This document shows, one piece after another, positions 45,195 to 54,195 of a stretch of DNA of 64,000 nucleotides. The first letter of the stretch is position 1. The number at the start of each line of letters is the position of its first letter. This DNA is from Actinomycetota bacterium (lineage in GTDB: Bacteria; Actinomycetota; Actinomycetes; Actinomycetales; Microbacteriaceae), in the NCBI GenBank assembly GCA_018268515.1, contig JAFDWK010000010.1:62001-126000 (forward strand), written 5' to 3'. Below the pieces are notes generated by a model. That model saw nothing but the letters and a program-made list of their open reading frames with translations, did no database searches and was not told the DNA's origin. A program made the position numbers and the translations under genes.

Positions 45195-48100
45195 TCAGAC
45201 CGCCGCCGCGCGATCCCCGACGCGCTGGCCGACGACCGCCGAGACGCCGTCCTGGCGCATGGAGACGCCGTAGAGCGCGTCGGCGATCTCCATGGTGCGC
45301 TTCTGGTGCGTGATCACGAGCAGCTGCGAGCTGGCGCGGAGCTGCTCGAACACCGTGAGCAGACGCCCGAGGTTGGCGTCGTCGAGCGCCGCCTCCACCT
45401 CGTCCAGGATGTAGAACGGACTGGGCCGGGCCTTGAAGATCGCCACGAGAAGCGCGACTGCGGCGAGCGATCGCTCCCCGCCGGAGAGCAGCGAGAGCCG
45501 CTCGATCTTCTTGCCGACCGGGCGCACCGCGACCTCGATGCCGGTGTTCAGCAGGTCATCGGGGTTCGTCAGGGAGATGCTGCCGGCCCCGCCCGGGAAC
45601 AGCAGCGGGAACACCTCGCCGAAGGCCTGCCGGGTGTCCTCGAATGCCGACGCGAAGATCGTCTGCATGCGCTCGTCGAGCTCGGTGATGATCGTGAGCA
45701 GATCCTGGCGGGTCTTGGTGAGGTCCGCGAGCTGCTCGGTGAGGAACGCGTGCCGCTGCTCGAGCGCCGCGAACTCCTCGAGCGCGAGCGGGTTCACGCG
45801 TCCCAGCTGGGCGAGCTTGCGCTCCGCCTCCTGCAGGCGGCGCTGCTGGATGCGCCGGTCGAAGGGGATCCCGCTCACGGAGTGCGCGGGAGTGCCGTCC
45901 TCCGTCGAACGGCGCTCGCCCGCTTCGGCCGATGCCGCGCGCTCGTCGCCCGCTTCACGCTCTTCCTCGGCGACCGCGGCGGCGCGCAGCTCTCGCGGGT
46001 CGGGCGCCACATCCGGATCGTGCGGAACCAGCTGATCCGGTCCATATTCCGCAACGAGAATATCTTCGTCCAGGGCGAGCTCCGACTGCACCCTCTCGAG
46101 CAGGCTGGACAGGTGCAGCTTCTTCTCGTGGATCTGCAGTTCGAGCCCGTGCACGCTCTCGGTGAGCCCGGCGAGCCGCTCGCGGATCGACGAGTCCTGT
46201 CGTCGCAGCTCGCCGAGTTCCGCGTTCTGCGCCGAACGCGCTGCCTCGGCGGCGGCCAGCGCGAGACGTGCCTCGGCGACGGAGCGATCGACCGAATCCA
46301 GGATCCGCGGCAGTTCCGCGGCGACGCCCGACGCGGTCTCGCGCTGCGCGCGCCGGATCACCGCCCGCCGGGCGGACTCTGCGGCCGCCTCCCGCTCCCG
46401 CTCGCGCTGCCGTTCGAGGGACGCCACCCGGGCCTCGGCGGCGCGCACGCGCTCACGCATGGTCTCCACGCCGAGGCGAGCCTCGACCTCGGCCTCGCGT
46501 GCGGTCTCCAATGCCTCCAGCAGGCCGTCACGGGCCGACGCATCGAGCACGGGCCGCGGCACGGCCTCCGCCTCTGCGAGTGTGGTCTTCGCCGCGTCCG
46601 CATTCCGCTCCGCCTCCGCGACGGCCGATTGCGCCTGCGCGATGCCGGCTTCGAGGCGCTCGCATTCGGCGATCGCGGACTCGTGCTGCACGGTCACCCG
46701 GTTGACCTGCTCGGTGTGCGCGGCGAGTGCGGCATCGTGCTCACGCAGGGTGCGCAGCGCCTCACGGGACACGCGTCGCGCGATCTCGAGAGCCTCGGTC
46801 GCGTCCTCGCGGGCCTCGCGCAGGGAATCGACGACGACGCGGACCTCATCGAGACGCTCGACCGCGGCGTCGCGTTCGGCGACGAGCTCGAGCCGGGAGC
46901 GCTCGCCGCCGGATCCGGTGTGCAGGGTGTGGGCGGTGAGCACCTCGCCGGCACGGGTGACGATCGTGAGCGGCACCCCGGCGGCGGCGACGGCCGCCGC
47001 GTGCGCGGACCGTGCCGCGGCGAGGTCTTCCACCACCACGACGTGCGAGAGGATGCCGAGGATGCCGGACGGTGCGGTCACGACCTGGGTCGCCGGCGTC
47101 GCCCCGGCGATCCCGGCGTCGGAGACCGCGATCGAGGCACCCGCTGCGATGACGATCTCGTACGCGCCCGCCGTGCCGTCGTCGCCGGCCAGGGCGAAGG
47201 CCGTGGCGGCGTCGTCCACGAGCACGCCCTCCGCGAGCGGGCCGAGCACGGCGGCGATCGCCGTCTCGAATCCGGGCGTGACCTGCACGGCGTCGCCGAC
47301 GAGACCGCGCACGCCCGCGTGGCCGGCGGCGACGATCTCTGCGGCGCCACCGGTGACGGCGATGGCGCTGCCGAGGGCGGCGGCCTTCGCGGTGAGCGCC
47401 TCGGACTCGCGTTCGGCGGCGTGCAGCCTTTCGCGCAGTTCGCCGAGTGCGGTCTCGGCCGCGACGGCCCGGTTCTGCGCGCGCTCGTATGCCTCTGCAT
47501 GCTCGGCGGCGGTGCCTTCAGGGGCGTCGCCCTCCTCGATCCGCTCCCGTGCCTCCGCGGCCTGGCGGCGACGCTGATGGGCGGCTTCGAGGGCGTTGGC
47601 CTGACGGAGCCCGGCGCCGCGGACGGCGGCCAGGGCGGACGCCGCCGCCTCCGCCTGCCCCCGCAGCGTCGTGAGGCGCATGTCGTGCGCGGAGACCAGC
47701 GCGCTCTGCTCGGCGATGTCGACATCCAGCGCGTCGAGCTCCGCGCGCGCGTTCGAGACCTCGCGGCTCGCCTCGTGCGCCGCGTCCTGAGAGCGGCCGA
47801 TCCCCGAGGAGATCTCCGCGACCTCGTCCTTCGCCTCATCGATCGCGGCCTGCGTCACCGTCACCGCCGTCACCGCGGCATCGTCCTCGTCGGATCCGAG
47901 CAGTGCGAGCCGCTGGTTGGCGAGCGTGAAGAGTCCGCGCATGCGCTCCTGCACCTGCTCCAGCCCGAACGCGACCCGGCGCGCCTCGTCGACCGCGGCG
48001 GAGTTCTGCAGCGCCTCGAGCCGAGCGATCTCGGCGCGCACCGCATCGGCCTGCTCGCTCAGCACCACGCGCTCGGCGTGGCGCTCATGCTCGTTGCGGG

Positions 48101-48839
48101 TGTGGTCGGCGAGCGCCGTGCGCAGCGTCACCACATCGTCCGCGAAGATCCGCGCCTTGGCGTCGCGCACGACCGCGGCGATGGTCTGCGCCTCGCGGGC
48201 GATCTCGGCCTGACGCCCGAGCGGCTTCAGCTGACGACGGATCTCTCCGGCCAGATCGCTGAGCCGGGTCAGGTTGGTCTCCATGGCGTCGAGCTTGCGA
48301 AGGGTCTTCTCCTTGCGGCGCCGGTGCTTGAGGATGCCCGCGGCCTCCTCGATGAACCCGCGGCGGTCCTCCGGCGAGGCCTGCAGCACCGTGTCGAGGC
48401 GGCCCTGGCCGACGATGACGTGCATCTCCCGGCCGAGGCCCGAGTCGCTCAGGAGCTCCTGCACATCGAGCAGCCGGCAGCCCTCGCCGTTGATCGCGTA
48501 GTCGCTGGATCCGTTGCGGAACAGCGTGCGACTGATGGTGACCTCGGCGTACTCGATCGGCAGCGCTCCGTCGCTGTTGTCGATCGTGAGCTGCACCTCC
48601 GCGCGCCCGAGCGGCCCGCGCGTCGACGTGCCGGCGAAGATGACGTCCTCCATCTTGCCGCCGCGCAGGGTCTTGGCGCCCTGCTCCCCCATCACCCAGG
48701 CGAGCGCGTCGACGACGTTGGACTTGCCGGATCCGTTCGGCCCGACGATGCAGGTCACGCCCGGCTCGAAGGCGAACGTCGTCGGCTGCGCGAAGGACTT
48801 GAACCCCTTGAGGGTCAGGCTCTTCAGGTGCATGGGCAC
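45195..48839 (-). CDS. smc: Chromosome segregation protein SMC
   Basis: 1214 aa condensin subunit. Walker A IVGPNGSGKSN at 31-41 and early SEDRRGFIEEAAGILKHRRRK. Two long coiled coils (about 170-500 and 680-1010) flank a hinge with AGHAGVRGLVGDAVQVTPGFETAIAAVLGPLAEGVLVDD. The C-terminal signature is LSLLSGGERSLAAVALLVAIF, with Walker B FYILDEVEAALDDAN. The GTG at 48839 or the ATG two codons later may be used. In relatives mutM lies directly upstream; here an opposite-strand cassette separates them. Confidence 0.96.
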   Translation of the reverse strand: MPMHLKSLTLKGFKSFAQPTTFAFEPGVTCIVGPNGSGKSNVVDALAWVMGEQGAKTLRGGKMEDVIFAGTSTRGPLGRAEVQLTIDNSDGALPIEYAEVTISRTLFRNGSSDYAINGEGCRLLDVQELLSDSGLGREMHVIVGQGRLDTVLQASPEDRRGFIEEAAGILKHRRRKEKTLRKLDAMETNLTRLSDLAGEIRRQLKPLGRQAEIAREAQTIAAVVRDAKARIFADDVVTLRTALADHTRNEHERHAERVVLSEQADAVRAEIARLEALQNSAAVDEARRVAFGLEQVQERMRGLFTLANQRLALLGSDEDDAAVTAVTVTQAAIDEAKDEVAEISSGIGRSQDAAHEASREVSNARAELDALDVDIAEQSALVSAHDMRLTTLRGQAEAAASALAAVRGAGLRQANALEAAHQRRRQAAEARERIEEGDAPEGTAAEHAEAYERAQNRAVAAETALGELRERLHAAERESEALTAKAAALGSAIAVTGGAAEIVAAGHAGVRGLVGDAVQVTPGFETAIAAVLGPLAEGVLVDDAATAFALAGDDGTAGAYEIVIAAGASIAVSDAGIAGATPATQVVTAPSGILGILSHVVVVEDLAAARSAHAAAVAAAGVPLTIVTRAGEVLTAHTLHTGSGGERSRLELVAERDAAVERLDEVRVVVDSLREAREDATEALEIARRVSREALRTLREHDAALAAHTEQVNRVTVQHESAIAECERLEAGIAQAQSAVAEAERNADAAKTTLAEAEAVPRPVLDASARDGLLEALETAREAEVEARLGVETMRERVRAAEARVASLERQREREREAAAESARRAVIRRAQRETASGVAAELPRILDSVDRSVAEARLALAAAEAARSAQNAELGELRRQDSSIRERLAGLTESVHGLELQIHEKKLHLSSLLERVQSELALDEDILVAEYGPDQLVPHDPDVAPDPRELRAAAVAEEEREAGDERAASAEAGERRSTEDGTPAHSVSGIPFDRRIQQRRLQEAERKLAQLGRVNPLALEEFAALEQRHAFLTEQLADLTKTRQDLLTIITELDERMQTIFASAFEDTRQAFGEVFPLLFPGGAGSISLTNPDDLLNTGIEVAVRPVGKKIERLSLLSGGERSLAAVALLVAIFKARPSPFYILDEVEAALDDANLGRLLTVFEQLRASSQLLVITHQKRTMEIADALYGVSMRQDGVSAVVGQRVGDRAAAV

Positions 48840-48937
48840 GCTCGGCGATCGGCGGAGTTCACGGCGTCTACGCTATCGCGGCGGCTCCTGCGCCCGTGCG
48901 GGAAACGCCCGAGGTCCAGGCATTTCTGGGAATGCGC

Positions 48938-48967
48938 TTGACGACCGCTGTGAAATCCCGCTAGCGT
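48938..48967 (+). promoter_or_regulatory. Promoter of the 49-kb cassette
   Basis: TTGACG (48938-48943), 18-base spacer, TAGCGT (48962-48967): the clearest -35/-10 pair in the window. Transcription would start near 48974, about 28 bases before the leader ORF. Confidence 0.75.
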
Positions 48968-49001
48968 GGCAAACCCTGAGCCGAGAGAGGAGGTTGCCGA
49001 C

Positions 49002-49091
49002 ATGATGATTCGCACTGATGTCACCCCATTCCGCGGGATCGATGCGTCTTCGGCGACTTCCGCCGGCCTCCGCGCGCGCCACGCCGCGTAG
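49002..49091 (+). CDS. 29-codon leader ORF (candidate)
   Basis: MMIRTDVTPFRGIDASSATS-type start and end GLRARHAA, 29 aa, then TAG. The very strong GAGAGGAGG lies nine bases before the ATG and a near-consensus promoter precedes it, so it is likely translated. It lies 217 bases before the 92-aa gene. No Cys or other obvious sensor-codon run. Six Ala and four Arg, some clustered (GLRARHAA). A 6-bp hairpin (49112-49126) follows. Could be a regulatory uORF or a small protein. Confidence 0.5.
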   Translation: MMIRTDVTPFRGIDASSATSAGLRARHAA

Positions 49092-49111
49092 CAGGCGCAT
49101 CCTCCCTCGTC

Positions 49112-49126
49112 CCGGCCTGAGGCCGG
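49112..49126 (+). other. Small GC hairpin after the leader ORF
   Basis: CCGGCC-TGA-GGCCGG, 20 bases after the leader stop. Possibly part of an attenuator; no T-run. Confidence 0.35.
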
Positions 49127-49308
49127 TCTGACGCCTCGCGCGTCCGCGATCCGATCCGCGTTCCTCGCGTCGATCTCCGATCGCCTGCCCGATCCGAGCA
49201 CCATGCCCGGATCCGCTCCCACACCCGTGACACGTCTCGGCGTCCCACCGGACGACCCTGCCGTGGAGCGAAACCGCCTTCCGGCATGACCAACGAAAGC
49301 GAATCACC

Positions 49309-49587
49309 GTGAACACCGCATTGCACGCTTCGCCTCCCACCGAGTCGACGCAGAGCGCTCACTCCGAGCGCGACCTGTCCATCCAGCTCCCCCGCGAGGA
49401 GGAGCTGCGCAACCTGTCGTTCGTGCAGCGCGTGGCGCTGCGCGTCGCCCTGCACCTCATCGTGCGGTCACGGCCTGCGACACCGGATCAGGCCCGCACG
49501 GCACTGGCCGAGGCCCGACGCCTGCGACTGCTGCAGGAGTACGAGACCGGCCGTCTGGCCCAGGCCCCGACCCGGCAGGTGCTCTGA
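49309..49587 (+). CDS. 92-aa protein of unknown function
   Basis: Soluble, mainly helical. A Ser/Thr/His-rich start is followed by DLSIQLPREEELRNLSFVQRVALRVALHLIVRS and an Arg/Glu helix (TALAEARRLRLLQEYETGRL). No known domain recognised. GTG start with a poor ribosome site, in contrast to the leader ORF. Its TGA shares one base with the ATG of the GNAT gene (TGATG), so the two are coupled and may work together. Confidence 0.65.
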   Translation: MNTALHASPPTESTQSAHSERDLSIQLPREEELRNLSFVQRVALRVALHLIVRSRPATPDQARTALAEARRLRLLQEYETGRLAQAPTRQVL

Positions 49588-50693
49588 TGACCGGCGCTCG
49601 AACCGACGACCCGTTCATCACCCTCCCCGCCGATGCGACCCTGCGTCCGCTCGTGCTCCCCGCACGGGCGGATGCGGGGGCGCCCGGCCCCTTCCGCGAC
49701 TACGCGGACGTGCGCAATCGAACCCTCGCAGCAGCGTCCGGCCGCGACGACGACAGCTTCACCCCGGGCGAACTGCTACCACTGCTCACCCCGGACGCCT
49801 ACACCCACCGGCGCCAGTGGCGGATCATCCTCGGGGAGCGCACGATCGGGATCGCCCTCCTGAACATCTCCCGCGACGGCGGCGGCGACACTGCCACGAT
49901 GGCGATCAACGTGCTCCCCGAGGAGCAGGGCCGAGGCATCGCCACCGCCGTCGCCGCCCATCTGGAGCGGCTCGCCCACGCCGACGGCGTGCGCACCCTG
50001 CAGGTGTGGACGGAGCACCTTCCTTCGGATGCCCCTGTGCTGGATCCGCCGACCGGTTTCGGCAGCGTCCCGCGCGATCACACCGCGCGCTTCCTGCTGG
50101 CGCAGGGGTGGACTCTGGAGCAGGTGGACCGCGTCAGCGAGTACCGCTGGGGCGAGGACGAGCATCTCCCGGCGCTGCGGGCCGCCGCCGAGGAGGCCGC
50201 GTCCGGATACCGCGTCGTGCAATGGCTGCTGCCGACCCCGGGCGAGCGGCTCGACGGCTATGCGTGGATGAAGTCCCGCATGTCGACCGACGCCCCGGAC
50301 GCGGCCATGGACTCCCCCGAGGAGACCTGGGACGCGGATCGCGTCCGTGAGCAGGACACCCGCTGGCTGGACATGGGCCACACCGTGCAGGTGACCGCGG
50401 CCGAGCACATCGCGACCGGTGAGCTGTGCGCGTACAACGAGCTCTCGCTCAAGGGCGCCGACGACAGCGTCACCCAGCAGAACGACACCTTCGCACTCGC
50501 CGCGCATCGCGGCCACCGGCTCGGTCTGCTGGTGAAGACCGCGGGTCTGTTGGCCTGGCATGAGCGCTTCCCGCGCTCGACGCGCGTCGTCACGTACAAC
50601 GCCGAGGAGAACCGCCCGATGCTGTCGATCAACGAGCAGCTCGGCTTCGTCCCGATCGCCTACGGCGGGGCCTGGAAGAAGGTGCTGGACTGA
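49587..50693 (+). CDS. Two-domain GNAT acetyltransferase
   Basis: 368 aa with two GNAT folds. The first has the acetyl-CoA loop EEQGRGIATAVAAHLE (about 111-126) and TMAINVLP. The second has HRGHRLGLLVKTAGL (about 310) and the terminal NEQLGFVPIAYGGAW. It transfers acetyl groups to an unknown amine, possibly an antibiotic or cell-wall precursor. Coupled to the 92-aa gene. Confidence 0.85.
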   Translation: MTGARTDDPFITLPADATLRPLVLPARADAGAPGPFRDYADVRNRTLAAASGRDDDSFTPGELLPLLTPDAYTHRRQWRIILGERTIGIALLNISRDGGGDTATMAINVLPEEQGRGIATAVAAHLERLAHADGVRTLQVWTEHLPSDAPVLDPPTGFGSVPRDHTARFLLAQGWTLEQVDRVSEYRWGEDEHLPALRAAAEEAASGYRVVQWLLPTPGERLDGYAWMKSRMSTDAPDAAMDSPEETWDADRVREQDTRWLDMGHTVQVTAAEHIATGELCAYNELSLKGADDSVTQQNDTFALAAHRGHRLGLLVKTAGLLAWHERFPRSTRVVTYNAEENRPMLSINEQLGFVPIAYGGAWKKVLD

Positions 50694-50789
50694 TCCCTCC
50701 CCCAGGATCATCCCGGAGGATGACGCCTGGCCCGGATCCTCACTCCGGCGGCCGATGATCCGCCCGGCGGTGACGACGAGGCTGGAGGC

Positions 50790-51485
50790 ATGAGCACAGC
50801 AGTCATCGAAGCCCACGGTCTGATCAAGTCGTTCGGCCCTACCCGCGCCCTCGCCGGCGTCGACCTCGGCATCTCCGCCGGGGAGTCCGTCGCGATCATG
50901 GGAGCCTCCGGATCCGGCAAGACGACCCTGCTCCATGTGCTCGCCGGCATCACCAGGCCCGATGCGGGTCGCGTGCAGTTCACGCCTCCGGCCGGCGGGC
51001 CGATCGAGGTGAGCGCGCTGGGCGAATCAGCGCGATCGCGACTGCGCCGCGAGTCGTTCGGGTTCGTGTTCCAGCAGGGACTGCTGATGCCGGAGCTCAC
51101 CGCGGTGGAGAACGTCGCGCTCGCCGCGATGATCACCGGGATCCCGCGTGCGGAGGCGACGCAGCGCGCGGCGGGCTGGCTCGCGGCGCTGGGCCTGCAG
51201 GGCATGGAGGATCGCCGGATCGGCGAGCTCTCCGGCGGTCAGGCGCAGCGGGTCGCGATCGCCCGCGCGCAGGTCACCGGCGCGGGCATCGTGTTCGCGG
51301 ACGAGCCGACCGGCGCGCTGGATTCCGCGACCTCCTCCGAGGTCATGGATGCGCTGCTCTGGTCGACCACGGGCCAGGGCCGCACGCTCGTCGTCGTGAC
51401 GCACGACCCGCAGGTCGCCGCGCGCTGCTCGCGGACGATCGCCGTCCGCGACGGCCGTGTGCTCGGCGCGGCGGTCGCCGCGTGA
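50790..51485 (+). CDS. ABC transporter ATP-binding protein (MacB/LolD type)
   Basis: 231 aa. Walker A GASGSGKTT (about 35), Q-loop FVFQQGLLMPELTAVEN, signature LSGGQAQRVAIARA, Walker B IVFADEPTGALDS, H-loop VVTHD. Sequence style is that of ATPases paired with FtsX-type permeases. GGAGG precedes the ATG. It overlaps the permease gene by GTGA. Confidence 0.93.
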   Translation: MSTAVIEAHGLIKSFGPTRALAGVDLGISAGESVAIMGASGSGKTTLLHVLAGITRPDAGRVQFTPPAGGPIEVSALGESARSRLRRESFGFVFQQGLLMPELTAVENVALAAMITGIPRAEATQRAAGWLAALGLQGMEDRRIGELSGGQAQRVAIARAQVTGAGIVFADEPTGALDSATSSEVMDALLWSTTGQGRTLVVVTHDPQVAARCSRTIAVRDGRVLGAAVAA

Positions 51486-52798
51486 ACGCCGCGACGCTGC
51501 GGCTGCTGCTGCGTCCCGCACCGGGATCCGCCGGGGTCGTGGTGATCCCCATGGTCGCCTTCGCGGTGGTTTCGGCCCTCGTGCTGACGGTGGTCGGCGG
51601 AGCCCAGGCGTTCTGGCAGTGGACCGACGAGTACGCCCTGATCTATCAGATCCTCGCGGCGGTCGCCCTCGTGCTGCTGGTGCTGCCTCTTGCCGCGCTG
51701 GGCGGCGCTGCGGCGCGGCTGTCCGCCCGGCGCCGGGACGAGCGGCTGTCGACGCTGCGCCTGCTCGGCGTCACCGGGTTCGGCGTCGGCATGGTCGCCG
51801 TGGTCGAATCGACCCTGATCGCGGCCGCCGGGGTGCTCGGCGGAGTGGTGCTGGCGCTGGGCCTCGCGCCGATCGTCGGACTCATCCCGTTCCGCGGCGT
51901 GCCCCTGGGCGTCGCCGTGCTGCTGCCGCCCTGGATCATGGCCGCGATCGCCGCCGGAACCGTCCTGCTCGCGACCCTGAGCGCGGTGGTCGGACTGCGC
52001 CGCGTCGTGATCTCGCCGCTCGGCGTGCGCACGCGGACCACGCCCCCGACGCCGCACTGGGTGCGCGCCCTCATCGCCGTCGTCCTGGTCGCCGCCGGAT
52101 TCACCGCCGGATTCGTGGTGCCGGGCATCGGCGGCGCGATCGCGATGATCACCGCCTTGGTCGCGATCTTCGGGGTCGGTCTGCTGGTGCTGAACCTCAT
52201 CGGTCCCTGGGTACTGAAGATCGGGGCGCGGATGCAGCTGCGCCGGGCGAAGACCCCGCAGCGCCTGCTCGCCGCGCGCATCGTGCTCGACGACGCGAAG
52301 GGCGCCTGGCGCCAGGTGAGCGGCGTGGCGATGGCGAGCTTCATGGCCGTCTTCGCAGGGACCGGCGTCGCCCTCATGGACGTGCTGAGCGCGAGCGATC
52401 CCACGGCACAGGATCTGGCGCTGCTCACCGACATGCGCACCGGCCTCATCATCACGCTGGTCGCGTCGTTCCTCATGGTCGGATGCTCGGTGGCCGTGAC
52501 GCAGGCCTCCGACATCCTCGATCAGCGGGACCTGCACCGCAGCCTGCACTATCTGGGTGTCCCGGCGGCCACCGTCGATTCCGCACGACGGCGCGCCGTG
52601 ATGTCCCCGTTGCTGATCACCGCGCTGGGGTCCGCCCTCTGCGCGGCCGTCCTCATCTTCCCGCTGCTCGGGATCGCGCTCATCACGGCGCCGCTCTCCG
52701 TCGCGACGATCGCAGCAGTCCTGGCCGCCGGCATCGCGCTCGTGTGGATCGCGACCCGGCTCACCCGGCCGCTCCTGATGCGCGCCTTCGCGGGCTGA
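51482..52798 (+). CDS. FtsX-type ABC permease
   Basis: 438 aa, about ten membrane segments, two FtsX-like halves. The intracellular loop SARRRDERLSTLRLLGVTGFGVGMVAVVEST matches the coupling region. Large extracytoplasmic domains typical of MacB are missing, which is typical of actinobacterial antimicrobial-peptide or lipid exporters. Works with the ATPase just upstream; both genes are co-translated. A hairpin follows. Confidence 0.88.
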   Translation: MNAATLRLLLRPAPGSAGVVVIPMVAFAVVSALVLTVVGGAQAFWQWTDEYALIYQILAAVALVLLVLPLAALGGAAARLSARRRDERLSTLRLLGVTGFGVGMVAVVESTLIAAAGVLGGVVLALGLAPIVGLIPFRGVPLGVAVLLPPWIMAAIAAGTVLLATLSAVVGLRRVVISPLGVRTRTTPPTPHWVRALIAVVLVAAGFTAGFVVPGIGGAIAMITALVAIFGVGLLVLNLIGPWVLKIGARMQLRRAKTPQRLLAARIVLDDAKGAWRQVSGVAMASFMAVFAGTGVALMDVLSASDPTAQDLALLTDMRTGLIITLVASFLMVGCSVAVTQASDILDQRDLHRSLHYLGVPAATVDSARRRAVMSPLLITALGSALCAAVLIFPLLGIALITAPLSVATIAAVLAAGIALVWIATRLTRPLLMRAFAG

Positions 52799-52808
52799 GT
52801 GCGTCGTC

Positions 52809-52834
52809 GGCTCCGAGTCCCACGGCTCGGAGCC
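52809..52834 (+). terminator. Hairpin after the ABC permease
   Basis: Perfect 9-bp arms GGCTCCGAG and CTCGGAGCC with an 8-base loop, 10 bases after the stop. Confidence 0.65.
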
Positions 52835-52902
52835 ACCGGAGGATGGTCCGAACACGCCCAGCGCCGCGGTGGCGCCTCTGGTGCGCACTAGTCTCGGGGG
52901 GT

Positions 52903-53283
52903 ATGAACGCAGCAGACGTCTTGAGGGGCCTGATGATCGCGATCGACGAGCATCGCTGGGACGATCTTGCACAGTACCTGCACCCCGAGTTCCGTTGCCT
53001 GCTCGTGCACACGGGCGAGGTGTTCACGCGAGACGCGTGGATCCGGTTCAACGCCGGCTATCCGGGCTTCGAACGACTGGTCGTCGAGGATCTGGTCGGG
53101 GAGGACGACGCGTCGGCCTGCCGGTCGCATGTCACAAGCCGCGCGGACGAGGGCGTCCTGAACTTCGCATGCGCGAGTTTCGCGCGTCTGCGCGACGGTG
53201 TGATCGTGGAGCTGACAGAGGTGTGGACAGACATGGAGCGGCAGGCACCGGCGGGGACCCGCGTTGACCGCACCGCCGTCTGA
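52903..53283 (+). CDS. NTF2-like (SnoaL-type) protein
   Basis: 126 aa. A cone-shaped NTF2 fold is suggested by AADVLRGLMIAIDEHRWDDLAQYLHPEFRCLLVHTGEVFTRDAWIRFNAGYPGFERLVVEDLV. A conserved ligand cavity could serve an enzyme or a binder; the role is not predictable. TAGTCT eight bases before the ATG suggests its own promoter. Convergent with mutM; stop codons 6 bases apart. Confidence 0.75.
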   Translation: MNAADVLRGLMIAIDEHRWDDLAQYLHPEFRCLLVHTGEVFTRDAWIRFNAGYPGFERLVVEDLVGEDDASACRSHVTSRADEGVLNFACASFARLRDGVIVELTEVWTDMERQAPAGTRVDRTAV

Positions 53284-53289
53284 GATCCA

Positions 53290-54195
53290 TCAGCGCCTCC
53301 GCTGACACCTCGGGCAGAAGTGGCTGGAGCGGTTCATGAACGCGTCGCGGCGGATCGGACCGCCGCAGCGCGGGCACGGTTGCCCCGTGCGTCCGTAGGC
53401 GTTCAGGGAGTGCGCGAAATAGCCGGCCTCGCCGTTGACGTTGACGTACTGGGCGTCGAAGCTCGTGCCGCCCTCGGCCAGCGCCTTCTCCAGGACTGCC
53501 CGCACCTCGGCCAGCAGGCGGTTCACGGCCACGGTCGACAGCGCGGACGCGGGGGTCTCGGGGTGGATCCGGGCCGCCCAGAGCGACTCGTCGGCGTAGA
53601 TGTTGCCGACACCGCTGATCAGGCCCTGGTCCAGCAGCACGCGCTTGATTGCGCTCGATCGCGTGCGCAGAGCTCCGCGGAACGCCCCGTCCTGGAACGC
53701 CTCGTCCATGGGATCGCGTGCGATGTGCGACACCTGCGAGGGGATCAGCGGCTCGGCGCTCCCCCATCCGGCGGCACGCGCATCGGCGGTGGGCACGAGG
53801 GCGTCCACGGCGAGGGATCCGAAGGTGCGCTGATCGGCGAAGACGACGGCGAGCTCGCCGTGCTGCGGGTGCTCGATGAACAGCCGGATCCGCTCGTGCC
53901 GCTCGGCCTCGGCATCGGGACGGCGCAGCAGCAGTTGCCCCGACATGCCGAGATGCCCGACGAGCGCCGACCGGCCGTCGGATCCGGCTGTCGCGAGGGG
54001 CATCCAGAGGAATTTGCCGCGGCGCGCCACGGTCACGACCTCGGATCCCTCGAGCCGCGCAACGAGATCGGCGGCGCCCGCGGCGTGCCGGGTCAGCGCG
54101 CGCTCGTCGTGCACGGCCACCGAGACGATGCGCGCCCCGGTCATCGCCGGAGCAAGGCCGGAGCGGACGACCTCGACCTCGGGAAGCTCAGGCAC
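53290..54195 (-). CDS. mutM: Formamidopyrimidine-DNA glycosylase
   Basis: 301 aa. Removes 8-oxoguanine. N-terminal PELPEVEVVRSGL with catalytic Pro2 and Glu3, GHLGMSGQLLL, and the C-terminal H2TH plus zinc finger CPRCGGPIRR...CPRCQ. The GTG start overlaps rnc by eight bases. Last gene of coaD-DUF177-rpmF-rnc-mutM. Confidence 0.96.
   Translation of the reverse strand: MPELPEVEVVRSGLAPAMTGARIVSVAVHDERALTRHAAGAADLVARLEGSEVVTVARRGKFLWMPLATAGSDGRSALVGHLGMSGQLLLRRPDAEAERHERIRLFIEHPQHGELAVVFADQRTFGSLAVDALVPTADARAAGWGSAEPLIPSQVSHIARDPMDEAFQDGAFRGALRTRSSAIKRVLLDQGLISGVGNIYADESLWAARIHPETPASALSTVAVNRLLAEVRAVLEKALAEGGTSFDAQYVNVNGEAGYFAHSLNAYGRTGQPCPRCGGPIRRDAFMNRSSHFCPRCQRRR

Noticed and set aside
44271..48941. 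Very long open frame opposite smc and ftsY (over 1500 codons)
   Set aside because: An antisense frame of a high-GC gene pair. Low-complexity Arg/Glu/Gly/Leu-rich translation with no domain, while smc and ftsY on the other strand are unmistakable.
49112..49300. Riboswitch after the leader ORF
   Set aside because: Only one 6-bp hairpin could be drawn by eye. No conserved riboswitch core (glycine, SAM, TPP, cobalamin) was recognised.
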